DNA of 36,661 nucleotides from Spartinivicinus poritis (lineage in GTDB: Bacteria > Pseudomonadota > Gammaproteobacteria > Pseudomonadales > Zooshikellaceae), in contig NZ_JAPMOU010000049.1 in NCBI RefSeq assembly GCF_028858535.1, forward strand, positions 1 to 36,661. The letters are read 5' to 3'. Below, one piece after another: positions 1-8,520 of the stretch. The notes under the pieces were generated by a model. That model ran no database searches and was not told the origin of the DNA. It saw nothing but the letters and a program-made list of their open reading frames with translations. The position numbers were made by a program, and so were the translations under genes. The stretch's first letter is position 1, and each line of letters opens with the position of its first letter.

Positions 1-120
1 AATACCTTCCTCCCTATAGTCCTGACTTAAATCCAATTGAACACAAATGAGCTCAGGCCAAAGCGATAAGAAAACAGCATCTTCAATGTGCCACTTTATG
101 ATTTTCTAGCTATATCACCT
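1..120 (+). pseudogene. IS630-family transposase C-terminal scrap
   Basis: One frame reads LPPYSPDLNPIEH, then K, a stop, and AQAKAIRKQH. This is the DDE C-terminal signature of IS630-family transposases, with the usual Trp codon changed to TGA. The reading frame is closed on both sides, and the start of the gene lies outside the window. Bases from about 88 to 117 nearly match bases around 31462-31491 in the truncated IS630 on the right flank, so related elements may lie on both sides of the eCIS locus. This is a dead remnant. Confidence 0.7.
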
Positions 121-196
121 TTCTGACTTTAGTTGGCTCTGTAATGTGTGTCTCTTCAAGATTAAAACCACGACTTTTTATACATTGAAATAAGGT

Positions 197-1000
197 TTAT
201 ATTTCCCAGCGACGAGCATAGATTTCAATACTATTTTTCCCTGGTTTACTAGAAGCAACAATTAAAAGTTCACCATCAGGTAAACAAAGAGCCGACAAGT
301 AAACAAGTATTCCTGTTAATTGAACCACTTCATCGATATAACACTCTTCATTGGATTTTAGCCCACTAAATAAACGCTCAACTCTAGTGACCTTTCTTTT
401 TACACCAGTAATATTTGCGCTTTTTTTTAGACGGATATAGAAGGGTATTTTATTTTTCTGTAAATGATGAAACCAGTTTTGACCAATAAACTCTCGGTCA
501 ACCAGCAGGCCAGCAATATTATAACCACGAAAAATCACATGGGCTTTCTTGAGCAGTTCAGTTCGTTCCTGAGTATTGGAGTTACCTTTCTTATTTAACA
601 GAAATGGGAATGGCTACCTTCTTGTAAGCGACACCAAGTATGAGGATATTGATATTACACTTACCCAGCTGACAATTAGTGCAGTCAATGGTGAGATAAA
701 GCGAGTCATCTTTGTTAAAAAATAGATGCAGCAGAAAACGGCCAAGCTGTTGGTATGAGAACTCAAACTGGGCTGTAGCTGCCGATAGCGTGAGTTCTCT
801 GTTGCAGAATAGCGTATAGCATTCTCTATTATCTTTAAGTTGATGGTGCGCACGGCAAAGAGTGCACATAATAAGTTCGATAAAAGTTCTGTGCGGGACT
901 TGCTCCAGCCAAGGGAAGCTTTTAGGATAATGGTTAACTCACTGATATTCTTCATTACGGTTGTTAATGGTTGTTTGTTTGGCAACACAGATATTAGCAA
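197..1000 (-). pseudogene. IS4-family transposase, N-terminal two thirds, frameshifted
   Basis: Three reverse-strand reading frames together spell most of an IS4-family DDE transposase. From about 1000 to 770 a frame gives the N-terminal region (SRTELLSNLLCALFAVRTIN). A second frame, to about 591, gives the catalytic-Asp region (LTIDCTNCQLG, where the family normally has an R/W-containing DRTNW-type motif). A third, 538-197, gives the second Asp motif (GLLVDREFIG) and ends just after ARRWEI, which contains the start of the Y-R-E-K signature. Frameshifts near 770 and 590-540 and two substitutions to Cys in the active-site strand mean it is inactive. The missing C-terminal part matches the type of sequence found on the opposite strand at 1322-1549. 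Confidence 0.8.
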
Positions 1001-1321
1001 ATTTTTTTGGGTATCAGTGAGTTATCTTTACCTGCTCAAAGTATAAACACAAAACTGTCGTGTACAGAGATGTTCAGTATAATATGCTGGGACTGATGAA
1101 AGTAAATTAAAATAGTCATTATTTCACTGACCGATAGTTTGCAAGGCCAGGAAGTTTGCCGTACGCTTTTGTCTTTCAATATTTTATCTCAGGTGGGCAT
1201 AAATTCAATGCAAAAATCATCGATATGACAAAATAGTTCAATTACACTCATTCTAATCCTTCTTATCGCTTGTGTTCGCCGTGCAAAGCAACTTAACCAT
1301 TAAGTTGGCTTTCTTACAAGA
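1001..1321. other. Non-coding gap between IS4 fragments
   Basis: No gene is supported here. The first part is probably the upstream end of the reverse-strand IS4 remnant. The rest may be degraded IS4 sequence belonging to the forward-strand fragment that follows. I see no tRNA, clear terminator or intact inverted repeat. Confidence 0.4.
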
Positions 1322-1549
1322 ATGCGAAAACTTGCATACTTCCAAAGGTTTATTAAATTCCTTCTTAAGAATCACATTGATTATTTTTTGCACCTAATTC
1401 ACGTTAAACCACTGAAGCTGAAAAAACATGGCCGCAAACCAAAAAGTTTATTTCGCCTGGGAATTGATTATTTGCACAGTGTATTAGTAGAAGGCACTTC
1501 TAAGCTACGGGAATTCCTTCACTCACTGAGAGTTTTGTCCTGTACATAG
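1322..1549 (+). pseudogene. IS4-family transposase, C-terminal fragment
   Basis: The 75-residue frame contains KKHGRKPKSLFRLGIDYL and ends in RVLSCT. This is the typical basic C-terminal region of IS4-family transposases, downstream of the catalytic Glu. The catalytic part is absent. It is the piece missing from the reverse-strand IS4 remnant at 197-1000 but lies in the opposite orientation. Either one element was rearranged or two IS4 copies decayed side by side. Confidence 0.7.
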
Positions 1550-1867
1550 GGTATTGATAATAAAAAATAAGCAGAATAGCCTGTTTTAAAATTACACTAC
1601 CTGTGTAAGTAAAGCTGTATATTTATTGATTTAAAATACAGTTACCGTATCATCAGCTTTGACTATCATATGTACGCCAGGTTGAGCAAGGTATAAGTAG
1701 TACCTTGTTTTTTTAGTATATTGGGGTATACCTGTCTACTTATATTGCATTATGGAAAGCAAGGTCGTGCTAATATAGCTATAAAAATGTTAATTGACCG
1801 CTATCATAAGGTGGTAAATTGAAACCTTATTTGACTGTTTAAAAAGTCTAGGTTGTGAACCACACAC
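1550..1867. other. AT-rich non-coding gap
   Basis: This 318-bp stretch lies between the IS4 fragment and the 3' end of the reverse-strand 173-aa gene. I see no open frame, tRNA, repeat or convincing terminator in it. Confidence 0.4.
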
Positions 1868-2389
1868 TTAATACCTCCCATAATACCCTTCTCCATTATT
1901 ATAAAGCTCTCTACAATTTTGGTGTTTTATCTTATCTTTACATTTATATTTTCCTGTCATAACTTTAGCCCAACTAACATGACTCCAAATTCCCGTTGAA
2001 ACAACTTTTGCTGGCTCCGTCAGCCTACTAGGACTAAAATGGTTTGCTAAACCATCCATAGATATCGGATTAGTAGGTTTATCCTTGATTAAATTTGGCT
2101 CTATTCCACCAATATCTTTAACCCCTTCACAATACCCAACTGCCCAACCACAACAATCTCTGAATACTAGTAAGCCAGTATTTTTCTCTGGCGTAACATA
2201 GCCAATATGTGCGGGGTTTGCTTTAGTCCCTCCAATACTTCCTCTTGTTTTTCCTTGATAAAAATACTTTTCATCTAGTACCATTCCAATAAGATAAAGA
2301 CTTTTATCATATATAGGATATCTTCGCTCATTTCTGAGGCGTATCCATCCAACATAGCCTTCCCGACTGTATATAGGAAAATCTGACAT
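1868..2389 (-). CDS. Hypothetical protein, 173 aa
   Basis: This intact reverse-strand frame starts MSDFPIYSREGYVGW. I do not recognise the family. The protein is rich in Tyr, Trp, Gly and Lys and has five Cys: CC and C in the middle (FRDCCGWAVGYCEG) and two near the C-terminus (KYKCKDK, HQNCREL). There is no signal peptide or membrane segment. The ribosome-binding site is weak; only a GCGGA-like stretch lies upstream. It sits alone between IS4 and IS630 remnants, so it could be passenger DNA of an old mobile element or the last gene of a lost unit. No function can be assigned. The length and protein-like composition favour a real gene over a chance frame. Confidence 0.55.
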   Translation of the reverse strand: MSDFPIYSREGYVGWIRLRNERRYPIYDKSLYLIGMVLDEKYFYQGKTRGSIGGTKANPAHIGYVTPEKNTGLLVFRDCCGWAVGYCEGVKDIGGIEPNLIKDKPTNPISMDGLANHFSPSRLTEPAKVVSTGIWSHVSWAKVMTGKYKCKDKIKHQNCRELYNNGEGYYGRY

Positions 2390-2476
2390 AAAATTTTTTA
2401 TCCGCTATGATAACATAACACGATGTTCGACTTGTCTGTTTTGGTTCTTATAGTAATAAGCTAGTGGCCCATGTGG

Positions 2477-3235
2477 TTAATTAGGTAGCAGTCTCTTTGC
2501 TCGTTCTACAGATGCAATAATACTTTTTGCACTTTTTACCCATTTAAAGGGTTTGGCTAGTTCTCGATTTTGTACGTTAATGAATCGATAAATTTCATCC
2601 TTAAGCTCCTTAACACTAGTAAATACACCTCTATATGAGCTTCTACGCTCAAGCTGGGCGAACCACCCTTCCACTGCATTCAGCCATGATGAACTTGTTG
2701 GAGTGAAGTGAAAGTGTAAATACGGTTTTTTATTTACCCACCTTATGACATCTGGTGTCTTATGAGCACTTAAACTATCAAGGATAACTGCAACTCATAC
2801 CCTTCTGGCGTCTTCTTTTCAATCTCTTTCAAAAAGCTTAAAAACTCTTTTGAGCGCTGATTATCTGTCACTTTGCCAGTCACCTCGCCGGTTAGTGTAT
2901 CGAATGCAGTATATAAACAAACCGTTCCATTCCTTTTGGAATCATGGGTTCGACAGCCGATTTTTCTTGGGCTCAATGGTAGTCCCGGTTGGGTTTTGTC
3001 CAGTGCTTATATTTGTGATTTTTCATCAACAGATAGAACTACTGCATTGGTAGGAGGATTCATATAAAGCCCCACTATATCCAACAATTTTTCTGCAAAG
3101 TTAGGGTCGCTACTAATCTTAAATGTTTTAATCCAATGAGGTTTCAGGTCAAAAGCCTTCCATATTTACCTCATTTGCCAAGTGCTCAGTTCGGACTTAT
3201 CGCTATTTGCTAAACGAAATTCATTTGTAATATTC
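2477..3235 (-). pseudogene. IS630-family transposase, multiply frameshifted
   Basis: Reverse-strand frames together spell a near full-length IS630-family transposase. Near 3230-3170 there is an N-terminal piece (MNITNEFRLANSDKSELST). Near 3060-2980 comes [17 protein letters not shown] with the first catalytic Asp, followed by a stop. At 2976-2770 comes RTHDSKRNGTVCLYTAFDTL and GKVTDNQRSKEFLSFLKEI. At 2674-2477 comes the C-terminal part (EGWFAQLERRSSYRGVFTSV, KPFKWVKSAKSI). At least two frame breaks and an in-frame stop inactivate it. A short decayed stretch joins the last two pieces and includes the LSAHK-type region. Confidence 0.8.
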
Positions 3236-3335
3236 ATACTACTATTTTATATCAAAATAATAAGTGTTATCTTATTTTCCACATGCCCCACTAGCTGTAT
3301 TCGATGGAAAAATTAGCTGTTTTTTGTTTAAATCT

Positions 3336-3368
3336 GATCAAAAATCAATCCATATTGATGGTTTGATC
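3336..3368. repeat. Imperfect hairpin between IS630 remnant and 448-aa gene
   Basis: GATCAAA and ATCAAT on the left pair with ATTGAT and TTTGATC on the right. They enclose a CCAT loop, with an A/GG internal mismatch. It lies about 110 bp beyond the stop codon of the reverse-strand 448-aa gene. No clear T-run follows on either strand, so I do not call it a terminator. Nothing else is visible in the 3240-3477 gap. Confidence 0.4.
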
Positions 3369-3477
3369 CTCTGTCTAGTACTTTTTTAAAAAGCAATAAA
3401 AAAGTTGATCATCGCATTAATATATAATCTTTAAAACACACTAACATCCTATAGTAAAATAAATATCATTAATATAC

Positions 3478-4824
3478 CTAAACTTCTGTAGCTAACTCCC
3501 GACACATATCCGTAATCGGATCAGCAAGCTCCTGCTTAAACTGTTCTTTGGTACCACCATTGAGGCAAAATAATTCTCGCTCATCTGACCAATAACCATA
3601 ATTACCTTCTTCGTCTTTTTGTTGCTCAATATAATCTTTACAATAACTGACCATCTCATTCACCAGTTTGCATTTGCTGCCTTCCCCTATCAACTCTTTA
3701 AGCAAACAAATAGCAAGTGGTAACTCATAACGAGATAGAGCAAATAAAACATGGCCACACTGTTCCAATAAGTTGAAATTTCCTGCATCAAGCAGTCGTC
3801 TTTCATCACTGACTTGCAGATCAATATCCACCCAGTTTTTCCTAATCACCCGAAAAGTAGAAGCTGATACTAACACCGTATGATAATTTTCAGCCCAAAT
3901 AATATAATCATCGCTTTTACCGGTGAGACTACTTTTATCAGGATTGTCAGGTCCTCTAACTATACCATCAGCTTGCTGCTGTCTTTGTAGCTGTACAAAG
4001 ACATACTCAACTAGCCAACGTGGCAATTGCTTGTGCAATGCACCAACATAAAGAAGCTCAAGTACAACATCAAAATTATTTTCTGCACAATACCTCATAA
4101 CTAGTCCAATTAAACAACTCTCAATATCAGTAGTTAGTTTTTCATTTTTAATCTGGATGTTAAAAACACCAAAGTTGTAATAGAACAACAGTACATGGGT
4201 AAATGCATATACATCATGTAACGTACTATCAATAACATCAAGCTGATGGTTTAAACATGAGAGATTAATTATACTCTTAACATCAGCCACCTTGTTCACA
4301 TAGCCAAACACCTCGATAAAATTCCATAAATCTAAAATACGGTTAGGCACTCGCTCTACAGCCCAAACGGGCTTTCTACTGAGAACCTTCAGCACTGCAG
4401 CTTCTGTTGCTTGAGATAAATGACCTATAGTTTTTACGTAGTTAACAGCAGCACCATACAACAGCAACTGATTCGCCTTTCTGAGAACTAAATCTCTGAA
4501 TTCTTTTTGGTTCACAAAATCAATAAAGAAGCCCCTCATCTGATTATTCTTTGGCCTACCATCAAGTTGCTCTGTTACATACATATAAATAGCAGCTTCG
4601 GCAAATGCTTTTCTCCTCAAAAATCGATCTTTTTTATCTTGCCAATTGCCCAACGGAGAAAAATAGTCAATCCTTGCTTCTATCCACCTATCAGCACAGA
4701 CTATCATGTGATCAATATCATCAATAATATGATTCATGAGATCATATTCATTATCGGTTTCAAGCACGTTCAATTGTTTGGCCTCTAATACTAGATAACA
4801 TAAAGAGCCTGTCAATAATATCAT
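3478..4824 (-). CDS. DUF6895-like protein of unknown function, 448 aa
   Basis: The N-terminal part contains WIEARIDYFSPLG followed by KAFAEAAIYMYV. The middle contains DVYAFTHVLLFYYNFG. From memory these resemble a family of uncharacterised bacterial proteins (I believe DUF6895) known mostly from actinobacteria. It looks helical and soluble, apart from a short hydrophobic stretch at the extreme N-terminus (ILLTGSLCYLVL) that depends on start choice. The assigned ATG has no good Shine-Dalgarno sequence and lies in the loop of a hairpin (4807-4832), so the true start could be further in, for example Met30 at 4737. It follows a 136-aa gene by 24 bp on the same strand and is probably co-transcribed. 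Function is unknown. A modification or carrier role for the small protein is possible but unsupported. Confidence 0.65.
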   Translation of the reverse strand: MILLTGSLCYLVLEAKQLNVLETDNEYDLMNHIIDDIDHMIVCADRWIEARIDYFSPLGNWQDKKDRFLRRKAFAEAAIYMYVTEQLDGRPKNNQMRGFFIDFVNQKEFRDLVLRKANQLLLYGAAVNYVKTIGHLSQATEAAVLKVLSRKPVWAVERVPNRILDLWNFIEVFGYVNKVADVKSIINLSCLNHQLDVIDSTLHDVYAFTHVLLFYYNFGVFNIQIKNEKLTTDIESCLIGLVMRYCAENNFDVVLELLYVGALHKQLPRWLVEYVFVQLQRQQQADGIVRGPDNPDKSSLTGKSDDYIIWAENYHTVLVSASTFRVIRKNWVDIDLQVSDERRLLDAGNFNLLEQCGHVLFALSRYELPLAICLLKELIGEGSKCKLVNEMVSYCKDYIEQQKDEEGNYGYWSDERELFCLNGGTKEQFKQELADPITDMCRELATEV

Positions 4825-4832
4825 CGACAGGC
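4807..4832 (-). promoter_or_regulatory. Hairpin enclosing the assigned start codon of the 448-aa gene
   Basis: On the reverse strand GCCTGTC and GACAGGC form a perfect 7-bp stem around the 12-nt loop GATGATATTATT. The ATG at 4824-4822 lies inside the loop. It sits between the stop of the 136-aa gene and the body of the 448-aa gene. It could lower translation of the second gene or mark a misassigned start. Confidence 0.4.
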
Positions 4833-4848
4833 CGCAAAGTACTCAGTT

Positions 4849-5259
4849 TTAACAAGGAGGGTGTGCTAGTTCAGCTTCAGCAGAAGCCACAATAAAGGTA
4901 TATTTATCTTCAGTATAAATATACCCAGCTACTTCATCGAGCTTTTCATCTCGAGCTTGCTGTATTAACTCACTCATTTGAGTATTCAGATTAAGCACCG
5001 CCCTTGACTTCGCGGAGTGCAATGCAAGTGCATCCTGATTAACACTTATTGTATCAGAAACTGCAACATCATAAACATATTTATCCCACACAAATACATA
5101 GCCAGCAACCTCACAACCACTACTATCACCGAGCTTTTCTGACAATTCAGCTAAAGTCATTGAAACATCAAATGCACTCTGTTTATCTAAAAAAGCCTTC
5201 AATCGAGGCATTGTTGTACTCTTATCCGTTTGACATTTACCATTATTACAGTGATCCAT
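4849..5259 (-). CDS. Small repeat-containing protein, 136 aa (possible peptide precursor or partner)
   Basis: The protein has two copies of a short motif. One is EVAGYVFVWDKYVYDVAVSD near residues 50-69. The other is EVAGYIYTEDKYTFIVASAE near residues 108-128. They share the pattern EVAGY-x4-DKY-x3-VA. It starts with a Cys-containing, polar N-terminus (MDHCNNGKCQTDK) and ends in AHPPC. No signal peptide is visible. The start is supported by AGGA eight to nine bases upstream of ATG. It lies directly upstream of the 448-aa gene on the same strand. I do not recognise the family. Short size, a repeated core-like motif and a neighbouring larger unknown protein are compatible with a modified-peptide precursor, but a small structural protein is equally possible. 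Confidence 0.6.
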   Translation of the reverse strand: MDHCNNGKCQTDKSTTMPRLKAFLDKQSAFDVSMTLAELSEKLGDSSGCEVAGYVFVWDKYVYDVAVSDTISVNQDALALHSAKSRAVLNLNTQMSELIQQARDEKLDEVAGYIYTEDKYTFIVASAEAELAHPPC

Positions 5260-6440
5260 AAAATATTCCTTTATTGAGTAGTTATAAAAATTGTTTTACT
5301 AACAAACATAAGAATATAGCAAGTTATTTGCTATATGTATTTAACTAGCCAACTATAATTTTCATAGTCAAATTGCAGTCATTTCTTACTTATAAATAAC
5401 AACAGTCCCTCATCTAGAATGAACAAAAAAAGTAAGTTCATTCGTTCAAAAAATAACAACACCTGCGAATACATGCTAAAAAGTATGTTACCACTACTTA
5501 ATCCTAAGTGATTCATTTACCATTATATGTATAAAAATATCAACATTTTTTTTTGACTACACATTTTGTGTAAATTTACATTTCTAACTATTGCTAATGA
5601 CCCCTTTTCATTCATACTTACTTCCTGACCAAGCTCTCATATAGCTGTCAATTTATAACCATGGTTGGTAGAGATACTCTAATAGAGCAATAGCATTGCT
5701 TTATCAAAAAATATTGTTTAGCTATCACGGCAGAATAGTTTATGTTTTTACTGGCAATCTTTTTTACTTTTTATAGTTTTCTAAAATGGAGTTATGGTCA
5801 CCTCTAAGATCTATAGCTTTCTCATGAGAGCAAGGCTACACCACACGGGCAACTGCATGGATACAAGAGTAGAAAACACATGAACCAGTTATCTAGAGCC
5901 ATAGAAACGAGCTAAGTATCTACTGCATACTTAACAACAGTAGCACCCAAAGACTTATAAATGCTAGCAGTGCAAGAGTACAAAGCTAACGAAACTTACC
6001 GTGAAAAAAGTGAGCTTTTAGAGGTAGATTTATTAACATCACATAGATTTAATTTATAAAAAATATCAATAAATCCTAGAACAAACCACTAGGTTTAAAA
6101 GTACTTAATAAGATAAAAGTTGCAACCATTTTATATAGTAGCTCTTTGTTTCATGGAAACAATAATAAAAAGCATGGTAACCTGAAATGAAAAATAATAA
6201 TACTCAAAAGCTACCTATCATCATGACTTTTACCACAATCTGTGTAAGTTATTATTTCTATATTGTTGTTAAGTGCTAGCTTTAGTAAGGCATTCTTACT
6301 CTTTGTTCTAATACAGTTCGTATATACAGTTCAAATCTTTTAACCACTGGATAACTAGTAATACGCCATAGTTTGTTATTCACTCATGGGATAGATAAGT
6401 TACTCACAGTTGGTCAAGCACTTATATATAGGAAAAAAAT
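5260..6440. other. Long AT-rich non-coding region upstream of the eCIS operon
   Basis: About 1.2 kb separates two divergent units, the reverse-strand 136/448-aa pair and the forward eCIS operon. I find no open frame worth calling on either strand. It should contain both promoters, but no close match to a sigma70 -35/-10 pair stood out. A perfect 9-bp palindrome lies at 5314-5336. The eCIS start at 6441 has an AGGA Shine-Dalgarno at about 6430. The rest is featureless to the eye and may hold an unrecognised small RNA or a degraded gene. Confidence 0.5.
5314..5336. promoter_or_regulatory. Perfect palindrome ATATAGCAA-N5-TTGCTATAT, candidate operator
   Basis: Nine-base arms are perfectly inverted around GTTAT. 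It lies 55-77 bp upstream of the start codon of the reverse-strand 136-aa gene, where its promoter should be. A dimeric repressor or activator site is plausible. As RNA it would also form a hairpin, but it is not followed by a T-run. Confidence 0.4.
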
Positions 6441-7823
6441 ATGAGTTTTAAAACACCAAATGTCTATGTAAGAGAGAAAGCTATTCTTCCTCCATCCGTT
6501 GCAGAGGTTGAAACAGCAATTCCAGCATTTATAGGTAGAACAGAAATAACATCCAACGAAACGGATGGTAGTTTCTTATTCAAACCTATGAAAATTACCT
6601 CACATGTTGAACTCGACAGTATTTTTGGCGGGCCAGCTCCTGAGTCTTTTACAGTAGATGAAAATGGCAATAAAGTTGGTGAAGATGGAGATAATGCTAA
6701 GTTACTACCCAGCCATCTTTTGTATCAAAGTATTCTTCATTTCTTTGCTAATGGCGGTGGAGCTTGTTACCTTGTTAGTATTGGAGACTATGAAACCACA
6801 TCCGATGCAGCAGCCTTTTTAGATGCCTTAGAAGCCTTAAAGGCTATTGATGAAGTAACTTTACTCCTGTTTCCAGATGCCGTTAATCTAGAACCAGTTC
6901 AATACTATGATATTGTTGTACAAGCACTACAGCAATGTGCTGATTTACAAGACCGTTTTGTACCCTTCGACGTACTTGATTCTGGTAATCCCAAACTCGA
7001 AAACGATATCATTGATATGCGTGATGCTATTGGCACACGAAATTTGAAGTATGGTGCAGCTTACTATCCTTATGTACGCACATCAATAGCACGAGCCTAT
7101 ACAGAAGATAACGTAACAGTATTAGTACCAGAGCTTGACGCATTTGGTATTCCAACCGGAAATACTACTCCAACGCCTATGAGCGACCTAGTTATGACTG
7201 ACATTCATGCCAGCGTAAAAGCAGGGCTTGCTAAAAACTATTTAGTACTCCCTCCATGCGCATCTGTTGTTGGAATTTACGCTCAAACAGACGAAACTCG
7301 TGGCGTATGGAAAGCACCTGCCAACATTAGCATCAACCAAGTTATTGGACCAATTAAAGGTATTGATGATGACACCCAAGAAGATATGAATGTTGACCCT
7401 GTTTCAGGCAAGTCAGTCAATGCTATTAGAGCATTTGCAGGCCAAGGTACTTTAGTATGGGGGGCTCGCACTTTAGCTGGTAATGATAACGAATGGCGCT
7501 ACATACCCGTTCGACGCTTATTTAATTTTGTGGAAGAATCTGTCAAAAAAGCCTCTCGATTTGCAGTATTTGAACCCAATGTACCATTTACTTGGCTAAA
7601 AGTTAAATCCACTATTGAGAGCTTTTTGCAAAATGTATGGGAACAAGGTGGTTTATTTGGCGACTCCCCCGAACAAGCATACTTTGTTAATGTTGGGCTT
7701 GGCCAAACCATGACCGAAGACGATATTAATAATGGCATCATGAATATTGAAATTGGGCTCGCAGCTGTTCGGCCAGCAGAGTTTATTATCCTAACATTCT
7801 CTCATAAATCAATTTCAAACTAA
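6441..7823 (+). CDS. eCIS contractile sheath protein (Afp2-4 / PVC sheath family), 460 aa
   Basis: This is the subunit of the contractile sheath that surrounds the inner tube and drives injection. The protein starts MSFKTPNVYVREKAILPPSV, typical of eCIS sheaths (the N-terminal arm weaves into neighbouring subunits). The C-terminal sheath domain is clear: PPCASVVGIYAQTDETRGVW, then KAPAN, NAIRAFAGQGTLVWGARTL, RYIPVRRLFNFVEESV and the C-terminal AAVRPAEFIILTFSHK. Length matches single-protein eCIS sheaths. The ATG has AGGA at about 6430. It is the first gene of the + strand operon and is followed after 29 bp by tube protein 1. There is only one sheath gene here, whereas Afp and PVC clusters carry two or three variants. 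It is intact with no missing region. Confidence 0.95.
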   Translation: MSFKTPNVYVREKAILPPSVAEVETAIPAFIGRTEITSNETDGSFLFKPMKITSHVELDSIFGGPAPESFTVDENGNKVGEDGDNAKLLPSHLLYQSILHFFANGGGACYLVSIGDYETTSDAAAFLDALEALKAIDEVTLLLFPDAVNLEPVQYYDIVVQALQQCADLQDRFVPFDVLDSGNPKLENDIIDMRDAIGTRNLKYGAAYYPYVRTSIARAYTEDNVTVLVPELDAFGIPTGNTTPTPMSDLVMTDIHASVKAGLAKNYLVLPPCASVVGIYAQTDETRGVWKAPANISINQVIGPIKGIDDDTQEDMNVDPVSGKSVNAIRAFAGQGTLVWGARTLAGNDNEWRYIPVRRLFNFVEESVKKASRFAVFEPNVPFTWLKVKSTIESFLQNVWEQGGLFGDSPEQAYFVNVGLGQTMTEDDINNGIMNIEIGLAAVRPAEFIILTFSHKSISN

Positions 7824-7852
7824 TAGTTGACTTAAAAAGATAGGAGCTAAAC

Positions 7853-8386
7853 ATGGCATTAGTTTCAAAAACAGATGTCCAAAATCTATACCCTCTACCC
7901 ACTTATCGTTTTAAGGTTGACTTCCACCCAGCACCAGGTGCTCGAGCCCCATTGGCGGCAGTTGCTAGTGCCGAGATGGTATTTCAAGAAGTCAGTGGTT
8001 TAGATGTAGGTAATGAAAAAATTACCTACAAAGATGGCCTTGGAGTTAAGCACATGCCTGGACCAGCCAGCGATGTTACTGTCACCTTAAAACGAGGGTT
8101 AGTCAAACAAGATGGCTTACTGCTTTACAATTGGTTCGCTGATTGCCATGTAAACTGTATTGATAAGAGCGATATCACCATTACGTTACTTGGCTGCAGC
8201 CCTGAAGGAACTCGGGAAGTGACATTAGAAGATGCAAGCTCTTTTGTGGAAATGATTCAATGGAGAGTACTCAATGCATTTCCAACCAAAGTCACTGGAC
8301 CAACTTTCAGTGGAGGCTCAACAGAAGTAGCCATTGAAACTCTGGAGTTCGCGGCAGACGATATCAAAATTGCTTTCGTTGGGTAG
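7853..8386 (+). CDS. eCIS inner tube protein 1 (gp19-like, Afp1/5 family), 177 aa
   Basis: This is the main subunit of the rigid inner tube expelled when the sheath contracts. Recognisable gp19/Hcp-fold features are LPTYRFKVDF at the start, VSGLDVGNEKITYKDG, a TVTLKRGLVKQDGLLLYNWF stretch, and the C-terminal VAIETLEFAADDIKIAF. Length fits the family. ATAGGAGCT provides a good ribosome-binding site for the ATG. It follows the sheath gene closely and is followed by a 134-bp gap holding a strong stem-loop. The early position and good ribosome-binding site fit the high copy number expected of a tube subunit. Confidence 0.93.
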   Translation: MALVSKTDVQNLYPLPTYRFKVDFHPAPGARAPLAAVASAEMVFQEVSGLDVGNEKITYKDGLGVKHMPGPASDVTVTLKRGLVKQDGLLLYNWFADCHVNCIDKSDITITLLGCSPEGTREVTLEDASSFVEMIQWRVLNAFPTKVTGPTFSGGSTEVAIETLEFAADDIKIAFVG

Positions 8387-8406
8387 CTAAATACAAGCAC
8401 CTTATA

Positions 8407-8435
8407 TTGCAAAGGGGGAAAAACTCTCTTTGCAA
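8407..8435 (+). promoter_or_regulatory. Strong stem-loop between tube genes
   Basis: TTGCAAAGGGGG pairs with CTCTCTTTGCAA around an AAAAA loop: 12 base pairs as RNA, two of them G-U. No T-run follows (AATAATAATAG), so it is not a simple intrinsic terminator. It lies 21 bp after the tube-1 stop. It is well placed to stabilise the 3' end of a sheath-plus-tube transcript or partly attenuate the rest of the operon. Confidence 0.65.
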
Positions 8436-8520
8436 ATAATAATAGCTCGTTAAATTAACTGTGGATATTCTTACTCTTTCCTTCAACCTATACAAAGAAA
8501 GTCCATATTAGGAGACTATA

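Noticed and set aside
1390-1406. TAATTCACGTTAAA in the IS4 fragment resembling an IS982 end
   Set aside because: It encodes part of the IS4 C-terminal sequence in frame, lacks the adjacent CGGAGC bases, and has no partner end nearby.
3361-3420. Intrinsic terminator for the 448-aa gene near 3336-3368
   Set aside because: The hairpin is not followed by a T-run on the reverse strand, so I list it only as a hairpin.
5049-5261. Forward-strand 70-aa frame opposite the 136-aa gene
   Set aside because: His/Tyr/Pro-rich low-quality sequence without a ribosome-binding site, lying antisense to a frame with a good one.
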